Shown here: positions 9,325 through 17,218 of the stretch, one piece after another | Layout of the letters: each line of letters opens with the position of its first letter | Position numbering within the stretch: the stretch's first letter is position 1 | Source: an uncultured bacterium | Lineage (GTDB): Bacteria > Vulcanimicrobiota > Xenobia > Xenobiales > Xenobiaceae | DNA: 37,177 nt | Assembly: GCA_934636825.1 (NCBI GenBank) | Contig: CAKUBG010000026.1 | Location: 1-37,177 of the forward strand | Direction of reading: 5' to 3' | The notes under the pieces: generated by a model | Database searches by the model: none | What the model was told of the DNA's origin: nothing | The model's input: only the letters and a program-made list of their open reading frames with translations | Position numbers and translations under genes: made by a program

Positions 9325-9664
9325 AAAAAATCCCTTTGTTCTGATATAGTCAGAAATTCAGATTGGCTCTTAGGCCAAGATTGACTTCTTTTCCTGTTAT
9401 CTAAAGATGAAGTTCTTGGGTCTTTTAGGCCAGTTTAGCTCGCTTTAGCCGTAAGTCCTCCGCCCACTAGGTAGGGGATAAAGGTTGGGGCGGCGAACTT
9501 GCCGGGCGAAAATATCGTGGGATGTGCGTAAATTTAGGCCTGCGAAGGTAGCTTGAGTGGCGGCATTTTTTACTGCAATGCTGTTCTTGCGTAAGCAAGG
9601 AGCTTTTGCTCTTGTAAAACAGGTTGAATTAAATTGACGTGCATATATGAGGGGCTCCAAATTC
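9325..9664. other. Gene-free interval between gmhB and cmk
   Basis: No convincing coding frame. It is the shared upstream region of two divergent genes, so both promoters should lie here, although no good -35/-10 pair stands out. Sequence structure: CCGCCC (9460-9465) can pair with GGGCGG (9488-9493); TTGC-GTAA-GCAA and GAGC-TTTT-GCTC form small hairpins near 9588-9620; TTGGC (9363-9367) pairs with GCCAA (9374-9378). The heptamer TTAGGCC occurs three times (9370, 9425, 9534). A structured RNA is possible but I do not recognise a family. Confidence 0.4.
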
Positions 9665-10363
9665 ATGTGTAATCGCAATATCAATATCGCTATCGATGGG
9701 CCGGCTGCCGGAGGCAAGACTACCGTAGCCCGTATAGTCGCTGCTCGCTTGGGGTTGCTATATTTAGATACCGGAATGATGTATAGAGCCGCGACTTGGC
9801 AAGCTTTGGAAAAGGGCTGTGCTTTAGATGATGCTCAGGCACTGGGGACGCTATCTCAAAATTTAGACTTGCGCCTTGAACCTGATGCAGATAGTGCCGC
9901 TGGTTGTAAAGTCTTTGTCGACGGACGTGACATTACTTCAGAGTTGCATAGTCCTAGAGTGAGTGGTTCTGTTTCTAAAGTAGCCAGTTGCTCAGCTGTC
10001 AGAGCCGATATGGTCAAGAGGCAAAAGCAAATTGCCGACGAGGGCGGTATAGTCATGGCCGGTCGTGATATTTGCACTGTTGTATTGCCTGACGCTAAAT
10101 TGAAGTATTTCCTCGACGCTAGTTTAGAGGAGAGAAGTCGTCGGCGCCTGTTAGATATGCAAAATCGTCCTGGCAACACTCTCACTTATGATGATATATA
10201 TAAGCAACTGGCTGAGCGAGACTACGAAGATACTCATCGAGCTGATTCGCCTTTGGTAAAAGCGCCGGGAGCGTCTTATATAGATTGCAGCTCTCTTAGT
10301 GCTGAACAAGTGGCTGATATTATTTGCCACGATTATGCGGAAGCTGTCTTAGCCCATGAATGA
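9665..10363 (+). CDS. cmk: (d)CMP kinase
   Basis: Cytidylate kinase phosphorylates CMP and dCMP with ATP in pyrimidine nucleotide salvage. The P-loop GPAAGGKTT lies near the N-terminus, followed by DTGMMYRA, which matches the family's D-T-G-x-x-Y-R-A substrate motif; GRDICTVVLPDAKLKYFLDA matches the conserved RDI-GT-V-P block, and RSRRRL is part of the LID region. From the ATG at 9665 the protein has 232 residues, usual for the family; GAGGGG (9649-9654) lies 10 bases before that ATG. The upstream in-frame ATG at 9647 would lie inside or on that site, so it is less likely. The 3' end overlaps the plsC start by 8 bases, indicating translational coupling. Confidence 0.95.
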   Translation: MCNRNINIAIDGPAAGGKTTVARIVAARLGLLYLDTGMMYRAATWQALEKGCALDDAQALGTLSQNLDLRLEPDADSAAGCKVFVDGRDITSELHSPRVSGSVSKVASCSAVRADMVKRQKQIADEGGIVMAGRDICTVVLPDAKLKYFLDASLEERSRRRLLDMQNRPGNTLTYDDIYKQLAERDYEDTHRADSPLVKAPGASYIDCSSLSAEQVADIICHDYAEAVLAHE

Positions 10364-11180
10364 GCAAAACTCCACTCAGAGCACCGACGCCTTTTTAGCT
10401 GAGTCGGCTGGCGCTGAAAAACTTGCTGAGGGTTTGCCACTTTCAGGTGGTAAGGCTATTGCAAGCGATTCAATGTCCTCTCCATTGCGTTTTATTCCAG
10501 AAAGTTTGCGCAATAATCCGCTGGGAAAGGTTTGTCTTAAGCCGCCCGATTTTAAACAAACTTTATATAAAGTTGCTCGCAGTGCTGTATATCTATATTG
10601 CAACGCTTTATTTGGAGTCGATGCTGAGGGATTGGAAAATATTCCTAAAGAGGGTGGTTGTTTAATCGCTTCCAATCATGTTTCTCTTTTTGATCCGCCT
10701 TTAGTTAGCATTGCTATCAATTTTAGACAGGTGCATTTTGTAGCTAAAAAAGAGCTTTTTATGATTCCTGTTTTAGGCAAGATCTTGGCTGGTTGTGGTT
10801 GTGTTTGGGTAGATCGAAGTTCTAAAGATGGCAGTTCAGTCAATCAGGCTATAGATCTTCTGAAAAGTGGCAGAGTAGTGGGCATTTTTCCTGAGGGGAC
10901 GCGTTCCAAAGACGGAAAATTGCAAAGAGGCAAGCTCGGAGTTTCGGTAATGGCTCTAAAAAGTGGTGTGCCTGTAGTTCCGGCTTGTGTTTTTAACACT
11001 TATGAAATAGGACACAATCACGGTATACCTTGCGGACGTCGTTTGAGCGTTCGCTTCGGTACGCCCATACCTGTGGCCTTAAATGAGCGTCCTGATCCTA
11101 AAGCTATGAAAGAAGTTTGCAATCAAGTAATGACTTCTATCGCTCAATTGCAAGCTTTGGGGCCGGTATCTCGCTCTTAA
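10356..11180 (+). CDS. plsC: 1-acyl-sn-glycerol-3-phosphate acyltransferase (PlsC family)
   Basis: PlsC makes phosphatidic acid by acylating lysophosphatidic acid at the inner membrane. The catalytic HX4D motif is NHVSLFD (H108, D113) and the glycerophosphate-binding motif is FPEGTRS (178-184). The first 80 or so residues are an unusual hydrophilic extension before the conserved VDAEGLENIP segment, so a shorter start cannot be excluded, but the ATG at 10356 overlaps the cmk stop in a typical coupled arrangement. The cmk-plsC-der order is found in several bacterial groups. Substrate chain preference cannot be read from sequence. Confidence 0.9.
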   Translation: MNEQNSTQSTDAFLAESAGAEKLAEGLPLSGGKAIASDSMSSPLRFIPESLRNNPLGKVCLKPPDFKQTLYKVARSAVYLYCNALFGVDAEGLENIPKEGGCLIASNHVSLFDPPLVSIAINFRQVHFVAKKELFMIPVLGKILAGCGCVWVDRSSKDGSSVNQAIDLLKSGRVVGIFPEGTRSKDGKLQRGKLGVSVMALKSGVPVVPACVFNTYEIGHNHGIPCGRRLSVRFGTPIPVALNERPDPKAMKEVCNQVMTSIAQLQALGPVSRS

Positions 11181-11277
11181 CCTGATTCTATCGGTTTAAA
11201 ACCGTAAGACAGATATTTACCTTGAAGGCGGCTCTTCTGCGGAGTTGTCTGTATAAAACTATAGGAAATAAAGACAA

Positions 11278-12651
11278 ATGAACAATCAAGCTAAGCCGCG
11301 TTTAAACAGCAACGCCATGGTTGCTATAGTCGGTCGTCCCAATGTGGGGAAATCGGCGCTGTTTAATCGTTTGACTGGCGAGCGCAAAGCTATTGTAGAA
11401 GATACGCCCGGCATTACTCGCGATCGTATTTACGGTACTTGTGAGTGGAACGGACGTACTTTTACCGTTTGTGATACCGGAGGTATCGATCCTAACGACC
11501 CCGATATTCTGCGCCGCGATATTCATCAGCAAGCTCAAACTGCTGTTGATGAATCTGATTTAGTGCTTTTTGTTGTCGATATTCGAGCTGGTGTTCAGCC
11601 TTTGGACGAGGAAGTAGCCAATATTTTGCGCCGTTCCAAAAAGCCGGTATTGCTTATTGCCAACAAAGCCGAAACTTTAGATATTGAAACTCATGCGGTT
11701 GAGTTCTACGCTTTAGGCATGGGCGATCCTTATCCAGTTTCGGCAATTCACGGCATTTCCACCGGAGATCTTTTAGATGCCATTTTGGAAAGATTGCCTG
11801 CCGAGGTTAAGCCCAGCGAAGAACAAGAAGTTTCTATCGCTTTGGTAGGACGTCCCAATGTTGGCAAGTCCTCCACTATGAATCGTTTGATAGGTCAAGA
11901 GCGCAGTATCGTTCACGATCAGGCTGGAACAACGCGTGATTCCGTAGAGACAGTAGTCGAATATGGTGACAGAGTAGTGCGCTTAATTGACACTGCCGGT
12001 TTGCGTCGCCAAGCCAAAGTCGATGAAAGTGTCGAATTTTATTCTAGCGTTAGAGCTTCCCAGTCTTTGGAAAAAGCTGATGTAGCTATTTTAGTCATTG
12101 ACGCCAGAGATGGTGTGGTTGCTCAAGATAAACGTGTCGCTGGAGATATTCACGAATCTGGAAAACCTTCTGTTATTGTAGTTAATAAATGGGACTTAGT
12201 GCGTGAATTAGCTGGAGAAGATGGTGAAGGTTTAGCTAGCGGAGCCAAGGTTGAGGAATGGAAACAGCGCTTTGTTAAAAAGTTGGGCAAAGACCTTGAA
12301 TTTATGGCTTACGCCCCAGTCATTTTCTCTTCAGCTCTGACTGGCGACGGAGTTGACGAAATTTTGGAAGCGGCTTTAGATTCATACGATGAGTCTTGTC
12401 GTCGCGTTCCTACTCCAGTGCTCAACCAAGTTATTAAAGAAGCTGTAGCTTTAAGGCCGCCGCCAAGTTACAAGGGCGAGCGTTTAAAGATAAAGTATGT
12501 TAGTCAGAGACCCAGTGCTCCGCCTCGCTTTACCTTTAAGTGCAATTCTCCAGATTTGGTTCACTTCTCTTACAAACGCTATTTGGAAAACCAGTTGCGC
12601 GAAGCTTTCGGTTTTGTAGGTACGCCTATAGACTTGAAATTCGTGAAATAG
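11278..12651 (+). CDS. der: Ribosome-associated GTPase Der (EngA)
   Basis: Der is an essential double GTPase that acts in 50S ribosomal subunit maturation. Two G domains in tandem are clear: GRPNVGKSALFNRL with DTPGITRD and DTGGID, then GRPNVGKSSTMNRL with QAGTTRDS and DTAGLRR; the G4 motifs NKAE and NKWD are present. The C-terminal KH-like domain ends with the family-typical YKRYLENQLREAFGF segment. Length of 457 residues is normal. The ATG is preceded by AGGAAA at a somewhat long spacing. About 100 bases separate it from plsC, so it may have its own promoter; a terminator follows. Confidence 0.97.
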   Translation: MNNQAKPRLNSNAMVAIVGRPNVGKSALFNRLTGERKAIVEDTPGITRDRIYGTCEWNGRTFTVCDTGGIDPNDPDILRRDIHQQAQTAVDESDLVLFVVDIRAGVQPLDEEVANILRRSKKPVLLIANKAETLDIETHAVEFYALGMGDPYPVSAIHGISTGDLLDAILERLPAEVKPSEEQEVSIALVGRPNVGKSSTMNRLIGQERSIVHDQAGTTRDSVETVVEYGDRVVRLIDTAGLRRQAKVDESVEFYSSVRASQSLEKADVAILVIDARDGVVAQDKRVAGDIHESGKPSVIVVNKWDLVRELAGEDGEGLASGAKVEEWKQRFVKKLGKDLEFMAYAPVIFSSALTGDGVDEILEAALDSYDESCRRVPTPVLNQVIKEAVALRPPPSYKGERLKIKYVSQRPSAPPRFTFKCNSPDLVHFSYKRYLENQLREAFGFVGTPIDLKFVK

Positions 12652-12666
12652 TTCGCTTGCCTGTAG

Positions 12667-12717
12667 CCCTATTTTTCAGTTGTGTTTTTAACCTACTGCC
12701 GAATAGGGTTTCTTTTT
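12667..12717 (+). terminator. Probable terminator of der
   Basis: CCCTATT (12667-12673) pairs with AATAGGG (12702-12708), followed by TTTCTTTTT (12709-12717). The loop is long (28 bases), so strength is uncertain. Confidence 0.5.
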
Positions 12718-12721
12718 ATAA

Positions 12722-12931
12722 GTTGCCATGGGCGGATATTCTGTTTTTGTGTTGAATCCCGAGCCTAATAGGCGCTGAGGCGGTTTGGCTCAAGTGATAA
12801 AGAAGGCAACGGCATCCTACACACTGGGCGTATCCCTAGGTGGTTGGTTTTGTTGCTTTTAAAGCAAAGGCTGCTCGCTCAAAAGTGCAATTCGGCAAGA
12901 AAAAGTTTCTCATATTTTTGGAGGACTAAGA
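12722..12931 (+). other. Unassigned, possibly structured leader upstream of the secreted protein gene
   Basis: No coding frame. Several pairings are visible: GTTGCC (12722-12727) with GGCAAC (12805-12810) as a closing helix; inside it GAGCC (12761-12765) with GGCTC (12787-12791), which competes with a smaller GCC/GGC hairpin (12763-12773). A CTGGG/CCCTAG hairpin lies near 12824-12838 and a near-palindrome TTGCTTT-T-AAAGCAA at 12853-12867. A strong ribosome binding site GGAGG follows just before the next ATG. I do not recognise a known riboswitch core. Confidence 0.3.
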
Positions 12932-13942
12932 ATGAATAAATTTTTCTATGGCTTTTTGACGGCGGCCATTTTGTTGGGCTCTGCCGCTTCAGTAAATGCC
13001 GCTGATTATGATTTCTATGTGCGTAACCGTCCATTTAAAGGCAGTGCCGTTATTTCCGGAGAGACTGTCAAAGCCAATTTAGATGATTTGCTCGATTCCT
13101 TGAATTATACTTGGAATTTAGATGGTAGCAAATTATATGTCTACACTGCAGCCGAATCTAAGAACGCCGTTAAGGGATCGGCTAATGGCCCTCTCCTTGA
13201 TTCAAATATTACCAGTGTAGTTTTTGGTGGTAAAGAATTTACTTTGCCTACTGCTCTTAAAGCCGGTCGTTTAACTGTAGATGTGCAAACTTTTGCTAAA
13301 CAATTTGGCTTAAAATATACTGTTTCTTCCGCTATTGGCAGTATCGACTTAATTGTTCCGGTCACCAAAGCTCAAGTGGCTGCTTCTACTCCGCGCTCCA
13401 GTGTTTCCAAAAGTGCTGGTAAGAGCGGCGATTCAGCTAAAAAGAGCAGTGGTGAAGTAAAGTACAAGCTCAATGCTCAGGGCAAAATTGAAACCGATGG
13501 TAGCAATACTCAGTCTCCTATTGCCGTCAACAGCATTGATTGGTTTAATAATGACGCCGGCGGTGCCTATACTGCTGAAATTCACTTTAACAGTGCAAAA
13601 ATTACCAACACTGGCAGTACCCCTTTGAGTGGCGTCCAATTCAATGTAAATGCTGTTCTTTATGACGGTACAGTAGTTAATACTTGGAGCAAAGATGTAG
13701 GCATTCTGGAAGCCGGTAAGAGCTATACTTTCACTCCCGACAACCCTATTTGGTTTAACTACAACAGGGTTCCGGTCGAATGCAAAGCTCTCATTATTCA
13801 TGATCCGCCCAAAGTTGACAAGCCTGCCGAGCAACCCAAGGTTGAAGCTGCTCCTGCTGCTGCCGATACTCAGGCTAAGCCTGCGGCTCCTGCTGAAAAT
13901 AAAGAGCCCGATCCTATGGATGAATTTGCTCCTTCTTTCTAA
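12932..13942 (+). CDS. Secreted protein with copper-amine-oxidase-N-like and FxLYD-like domains
   Basis: A Sec signal peptide covers residues 1-23 (cleavage after VNA). Residues about 25-150 resemble the small 'copper amine oxidase N-terminal' domain, with its GxxV/DDLLDSLNYTW and TVDVQTFAKQFGLKYT repeats; despite the name this is a non-catalytic wall- or surface-associated module. A Ser/Lys linker follows, then residues about 190-295 resemble a beta-sandwich of the FxLYD type (AKITNTGSTPLSGVQFNV, GILEAGKSYTF). The last 40 residues are Pro/Ala/Glu-rich. It is probably a periplasmic or cell-surface structural protein. GGAGG lies seven bases before the ATG. No operon partner is evident; long gaps flank it. 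Confidence 0.7.
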   Translation: MNKFFYGFLTAAILLGSAASVNAADYDFYVRNRPFKGSAVISGETVKANLDDLLDSLNYTWNLDGSKLYVYTAAESKNAVKGSANGPLLDSNITSVVFGGKEFTLPTALKAGRLTVDVQTFAKQFGLKYTVSSAIGSIDLIVPVTKAQVAASTPRSSVSKSAGKSGDSAKKSSGEVKYKLNAQGKIETDGSNTQSPIAVNSIDWFNNDAGGAYTAEIHFNSAKITNTGSTPLSGVQFNVNAVLYDGTVVNTWSKDVGILEAGKSYTFTPDNPIWFNYNRVPVECKALIIHDPPKVDKPAEQPKVEAAPAAADTQAKPAAPAENKEPDPMDEFAPSF

Positions 13943-13978
13943 GAAGAATTTTGTCGGCGTCGGTTCTTAAGCTTTCGG

Positions 13979-13984
13979 TATAAT
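13979..13984 (+). promoter_or_regulatory. Possible -10 element upstream of def
   Basis: A perfect TATAAT, about 130 bases before def. No good -35 hexamer lies 16-18 bases upstream, so it may be weak or activator-dependent. The arms GTCGGCG (13953-13959) and CGCCGAC (14021-14027) flank it and could pair in the transcript of the upstream gene. Confidence 0.3.
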
Positions 13985-14113
13985 ATCTCCGCTTGTTGCT
14001 CTGGAGCGGCGCCGAGAAAGCGCCGACCGAGTGTTGATTAGCAGCGACAGATCTTTTTAAGAGAAAGTGGTCTGCCTATCGGCATTCGGTCTTGTTATTT
14101 AAGGAAAAATATT

Positions 14114-14704
14114 ATGTCTACATTCAAAATTAGAACTAACGGCGATCCTATCTTGCGCCGCAAATGCAAGCCTGTAGAGAGGGTTGATCAAAAAATTCGC
14201 GATATTTTTGATCGCATGTTGGAAACAATGTATGCTGCACCTGGCGTAGGTTTGGCTGCTCCTCAGGTAGGAATTTCCCGTCGTTTAATTGTTATAGATG
14301 TAGGTGACGGCCCTATTAAGTTGGCCAATCCCAAAGTTACTTTTTTGAGTGATGAAGAAGAATTGGGCTTGGAAGGTTGCCTTTCTTACCCCGGATTAGA
14401 GGGAGAAGTATGGCGCTGTTCTAAGGTGCGTTTGAGCGGCTTAGATGAAAATAACCAGAGAGTAAGCTACGAGGGAGAGGGACTCTTTGCTCGTTGCGCT
14501 CAACATGAATGCGATCACTTAGATGGACGTGTCTATATTGATATTGCTGAAAATGTGCGTCCGGTAACAGCTCATCCTGAAGAAGAGGAGTCCGAAGAAG
14601 GACAAGAAGAGGTAACTACAACTGAAGAAGAGCCTGAGTCCAAGAAGCCTGCTGAAGAAGGAAACGAAGAAGCTGTTCCTGCTGAAGAAAATGAAAAAGC
14701 TTAA
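14114..14704 (+). CDS. def: Peptide deformylase
   Basis: Peptide deformylase removes the formyl group from the initiator methionine of nascent proteins. All three metal-site motifs are intact: GVGLAAPQVG, EGCLSYPG (metal cysteine) and QHECDHLDG (two metal histidines and the catalytic glutamate). The enzyme proper ends near residue 150. The last 45 residues are a Glu-rich acidic tail with no predicted fold, which is not typical of the family. An AAGGA site lies before the ATG. fmt starts 15 bases after the stop, so the two enzymes that remove and add the formyl group are cotranscribed, a very common pairing. Confidence 0.96.
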   Translation: MSTFKIRTNGDPILRRKCKPVERVDQKIRDIFDRMLETMYAAPGVGLAAPQVGISRRLIVIDVGDGPIKLANPKVTFLSDEEELGLEGCLSYPGLEGEVWRCSKVRLSGLDENNQRVSYEGEGLFARCAQHECDHLDGRVYIDIAENVRPVTAHPEEEESEEGQEEVTTTEEEPESKKPAEEGNEEAVPAEENEKA

Positions 14705-14719
14705 TTGAGGAAAGAATAC

Positions 14720-15655
14720 ATGCGTGTATTATATATGGGAACTCCAGAATTTGCTGTTCCTTCCTTAAAAAAATTGGCTGAGCGCTTTGAAGTTGTGGCT
14801 GTTGTTACTCAGCCGGATAAGCCCAAGGGGAGAGGCAATAAGCTGACGCCACCTCCGGTTAAGATAGCAGCTTTAGATTTGGGCTTACCGGTTTATCAAC
14901 CTTTAAAAGTGCGTGATCCAGAGTTTTTGAAATTAGTTGAAGAGCTTAAGCCGGACATCGTTTTGGTAGCTGCTTATGCAAAACTTATTCCCAAGGCTCT
15001 TTTGGAAATGCCTCGTTTGGGCTGCGTCAATTTGCATCCTTCGCTTTTGCCTCGCCACCGCGGCGCTATTCCTGTGCAAGCGGCTATTATGGCTGGAGAT
15101 AAAGTTACCGGTGTTTCGACTTTTATTATGGAAGAAGGTTATGATACCGGAGCTGTGCTTATGCGTCAGAAAGTCGAAATAGACTCGCAGGAAAGCGGCT
15201 CAGAGCTTATGGATCGCTTGGCTAAAATCGGCGCCGATATGTTAGTGGAAACGGCTGAAGGTCTGGAGTCAGGTACTTTGCAAGCTCAGCCGCAACAAGG
15301 TGAGTTTAATTATACTAAACCTTTTAAGCGTGAAGATCTTTTTATAGATTGGCATAAGACAGCCGAAGAGGTAGCCAACTTTGTAAGAGCTCTCTACAGC
15401 GAGCCGGAAGCGGCTACTTTACACAATGGACAAGTATTAAAAATAGGTAAGTCTTCCGCCGTAGCCTATGATACTCCCAGTAATGCTGTACCAGGACAAG
15501 TTTTAGGTCAAATAAAAGGGCAAGGCTACGTTGTCGCTACAGGTGAAGGAAACGTAGTATTGCAATTAGTTAAGCCTGCTGGCAAAGGTTGGATGGATGG
15601 AACAGCTTTCATGGCTGGTCGTCGCTTGGCTGTAGGCGATATTTTGGGTAAGTAA
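14720..15655 (+). CDS. fmt: Methionyl-tRNA formyltransferase
   Basis: Fmt transfers a formyl group from 10-formyl-tetrahydrofolate to methionyl-initiator tRNA. The N-terminal MGTPEFAVPSL, the loop VNLHPSLLPRHRGAIPVQ (with the catalytic N-H-D triad region) and GVSTFIMEEGYDTG are diagnostic. The C-terminal OB-fold-like domain ends with the usual G(R)xLxVGD. I place the start at ATG 14720, where GAGGAAAG lies just upstream and the GTPEF motif begins at residue 6; an in-frame TTG at 14705 would be only 5 codons longer. The 311-residue length is standard. It forms an operon with def. Confidence 0.96.
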   Translation: MRVLYMGTPEFAVPSLKKLAERFEVVAVVTQPDKPKGRGNKLTPPPVKIAALDLGLPVYQPLKVRDPEFLKLVEELKPDIVLVAAYAKLIPKALLEMPRLGCVNLHPSLLPRHRGAIPVQAAIMAGDKVTGVSTFIMEEGYDTGAVLMRQKVEIDSQESGSELMDRLAKIGADMLVETAEGLESGTLQAQPQQGEFNYTKPFKREDLFIDWHKTAEEVANFVRALYSEPEAATLHNGQVLKIGKSSAVAYDTPSNAVPGQVLGQIKGQGYVVATGEGNVVLQLVKPAGKGWMDGTAFMAGRRLAVGDILGK

Positions 15656-15756
15656 CTCAAAAAAAATGTACTTATGGCGCTATGGTTTCGGGCTTTTCGT
15701 GAAAAACATTTCTGATAAGTAGGAAAAAAACGTTTCAACGTGAACCAAAGGGCCAA

Positions 15757-15774
15757 TGCGATCTAGACATCGCA
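15757..15774 (+). promoter_or_regulatory. Short inverted repeat upstream of ferredoxin
   Basis: TGCGAT (15757-15762) and ATCGCA (15769-15774) flank a 6-base spacer, 28 bases before the ferredoxin ATG. It could be an operator or a small leader hairpin. Confidence 0.3.
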
Positions 15775-15802
15775 ACACTTAAAGTAGAGGAATTTAGAGA
15801 AC

Positions 15803-16036
15803 ATGCCTCATGTAATTACCGATTCTTGTATCACTTGCGGTTCCTGCGCTGAGAATTGCCCCGTAGAAGCTATTCACACTTCTGACAGCGAATCCCAGTA
15901 CTTCATCAACCCCGAAGTATGCATCGACTGTGGAGCTTGCAAGAGCTGCTGTGGCGCTGACGCCATTTATGCCGACGACGAAATTCCCGCCGACAAAGAG
16001 CAATTCATCCAGATCAACGCTGAGTTCTACAAGTAA
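15803..16036 (+). CDS. Ferredoxin, 2[4Fe-4S] type
   Basis: A 77-residue clostridial-type ferredoxin with two cluster-binding motifs: CITCGSCAENCP followed by VEAI, and CIDCGACKSCCGADAI. In the second motif the usual proline after the fourth cysteine is a glycine and the residue before that cysteine is also a cysteine, which may tune the cluster. It would be a cytosolic electron carrier. It is monocistronic: a terminator follows and no redox enzyme is adjacent, though metF, an enzyme that can use reduced carriers in some anaerobes, comes next. The presence of such a ferredoxin suggests anaerobic metabolism. Confidence 0.93.
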   Translation: MPHVITDSCITCGSCAENCPVEAIHTSDSESQYFINPEVCIDCGACKSCCGADAIYADDEIPADKEQFIQINAEFYK

Positions 16037-16051
16037 TTTAGTAAGTTAAAT

Positions 16052-16139
16052 CATCCTTTCTAAGGATGTAAAAAGCGGTCTACACTGAGGTGGGGAGCGG
16101 TTTGCCGTTCTCTATTTCAGTATAAGTGCCGCTTTTTTT
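16052..16139 (+). terminator. Terminator after ferredoxin
   Basis: AAAAAGCGG (16070-16078) pairs with CCGC plus TTTTTTT (16129-16139), with internal pairing GAGCGG/CCGTTC. A separate perfect hairpin CATCCTT-TCT-AAGGATG (16052-16068) precedes it. The A-run before the stem also allows function on the other strand. Confidence 0.7.
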
Positions 16140-16174
16140 GTGTATTTTTCCCTTTCGCAATTTAGGAGTACGCC

Positions 16175-17119
16175 TTGAAAAAGCTGATAGAAATTTCCGA
16201 GCTCAAGGACTTTTTCTGCACTAATCCACCTAAAGTTTCTTTTGAGTTCTTTCCTCCCAAAACTCCCGAAGCTGAGCAAACCTTGTGGCACACTATTGTG
16301 CGCCTCGAGCCTTTGCGTCCAGAATTTGTTGGAGTAACTTACGGAGCAGGCGGCTCTACCAGAGAGCGTACCCACAATATTGTGACTCGTATTGCCAAAG
16401 AAACTTCTCTAGTTCCGGCTTCTCACTTAACTTGTGCTGGAGCTAGCCGCGCCGAAATTGATGAAATAGCTAAGCGATATTGGGAAGCTGGCATACGCCA
16501 TATTGTAGCTTTGCGAGGAGATCCTCCTAAAGGTACTTCCGTTTATGAACCTCACCCTCAAGGATACCGCTATTGTTGTGATTTAGTAGCCGGTTTACGT
16601 AAAATTGGCGACTTCGAAATTAGTGTGGCCGCTTTCCCAGAAGGTCATCCTGAGTCAAAATCCCTCGATTTTGATATGGAAGTTTTAAAAAGAAAAATCG
16701 ACGCCGGCGCTACCAGAGCTATAACCCAGTATTTCTTTGATGCGGATGATTATTTCCGCCTTTTGGATAGAGCCGAAAAACATCATATTGATATCCCTAT
16801 TGTTCCCGGTATTATGCCTGTCACCAATGCCAAAAGTCTTTTGCAATTTAGTCGTACTTGTGGCGCCAAGTTGCCGGATTGGATCGTTAAACTCTTTGAC
16901 GGTTTAGATGATGTGCCTGGTATACGCAATATGTTGGCTATGCAAGTGGCCGCTGGTATGTTGCTAATTTTGCGCAAAGCTGGCATTGAATCTTTTCACT
17001 TTTTCACTATGAATAGATCTGAATTGACTTGGGCTTTGTGTCGTATGCTCGGTATTATGACCAAGCCTGTTTCTGATTCGGAAATTGCCGCCCAAAGTGA
17101 ACAGCGCGGCTTAATTTGA
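16175..17119 (+). CDS. metF: Methylenetetrahydrofolate reductase
   Basis: MetF reduces 5,10-methylene- to 5-methyl-tetrahydrofolate with FAD, supplying methionine synthesis or acetogenic C1 pathways. Diagnostic segments are VSFEFFPPKTPEAE near the N-terminus, FVGVTYGAGGSTRERT, HLTCAG, and HIVALRGDPPKG; ITQYFFDADDYFRLLDR and VPGIMPVTN complete the barrel. The start is TTG at 16175, with AGGAG (16164-16168) six bases before it. Length of 314 residues is close to the usual 290-300. It stands between a terminator and the M16 pair, so it is probably transcribed alone. Confidence 0.96.
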   Translation: MKKLIEISELKDFFCTNPPKVSFEFFPPKTPEAEQTLWHTIVRLEPLRPEFVGVTYGAGGSTRERTHNIVTRIAKETSLVPASHLTCAGASRAEIDEIAKRYWEAGIRHIVALRGDPPKGTSVYEPHPQGYRYCCDLVAGLRKIGDFEISVAAFPEGHPESKSLDFDMEVLKRKIDAGATRAITQYFFDADDYFRLLDRAEKHHIDIPIVPGIMPVTNAKSLLQFSRTCGAKLPDWIVKLFDGLDDVPGIRNMLAMQVAAGMLLILRKAGIESFHFFTMNRSELTWALCRMLGIMTKPVSDSEIAAQSEQRGLI

Positions 17120-17218
17120 GCACATATTAGTTTTTTTTGCTAAAATAAATTAGTATACAAAAGAATCTCTGCGGCTTTATAGCTGCCGGAGGCCGATCTT
17201 TTTGGAGGAATTATACAT

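Noticed and set aside
9445..9717. 90-residue - strand frame in the gmhB-cmk gap
   Set aside because: It overlaps the P-loop coding region of cmk on the other strand, has no ribosome binding site and no family resemblance.
13433..13834. 133-residue - strand frame within the secreted protein gene
   Set aside because: It lies antisense to the FxLYD-like domain, whose + strand gene has a signal peptide and a strong ribosome binding site.
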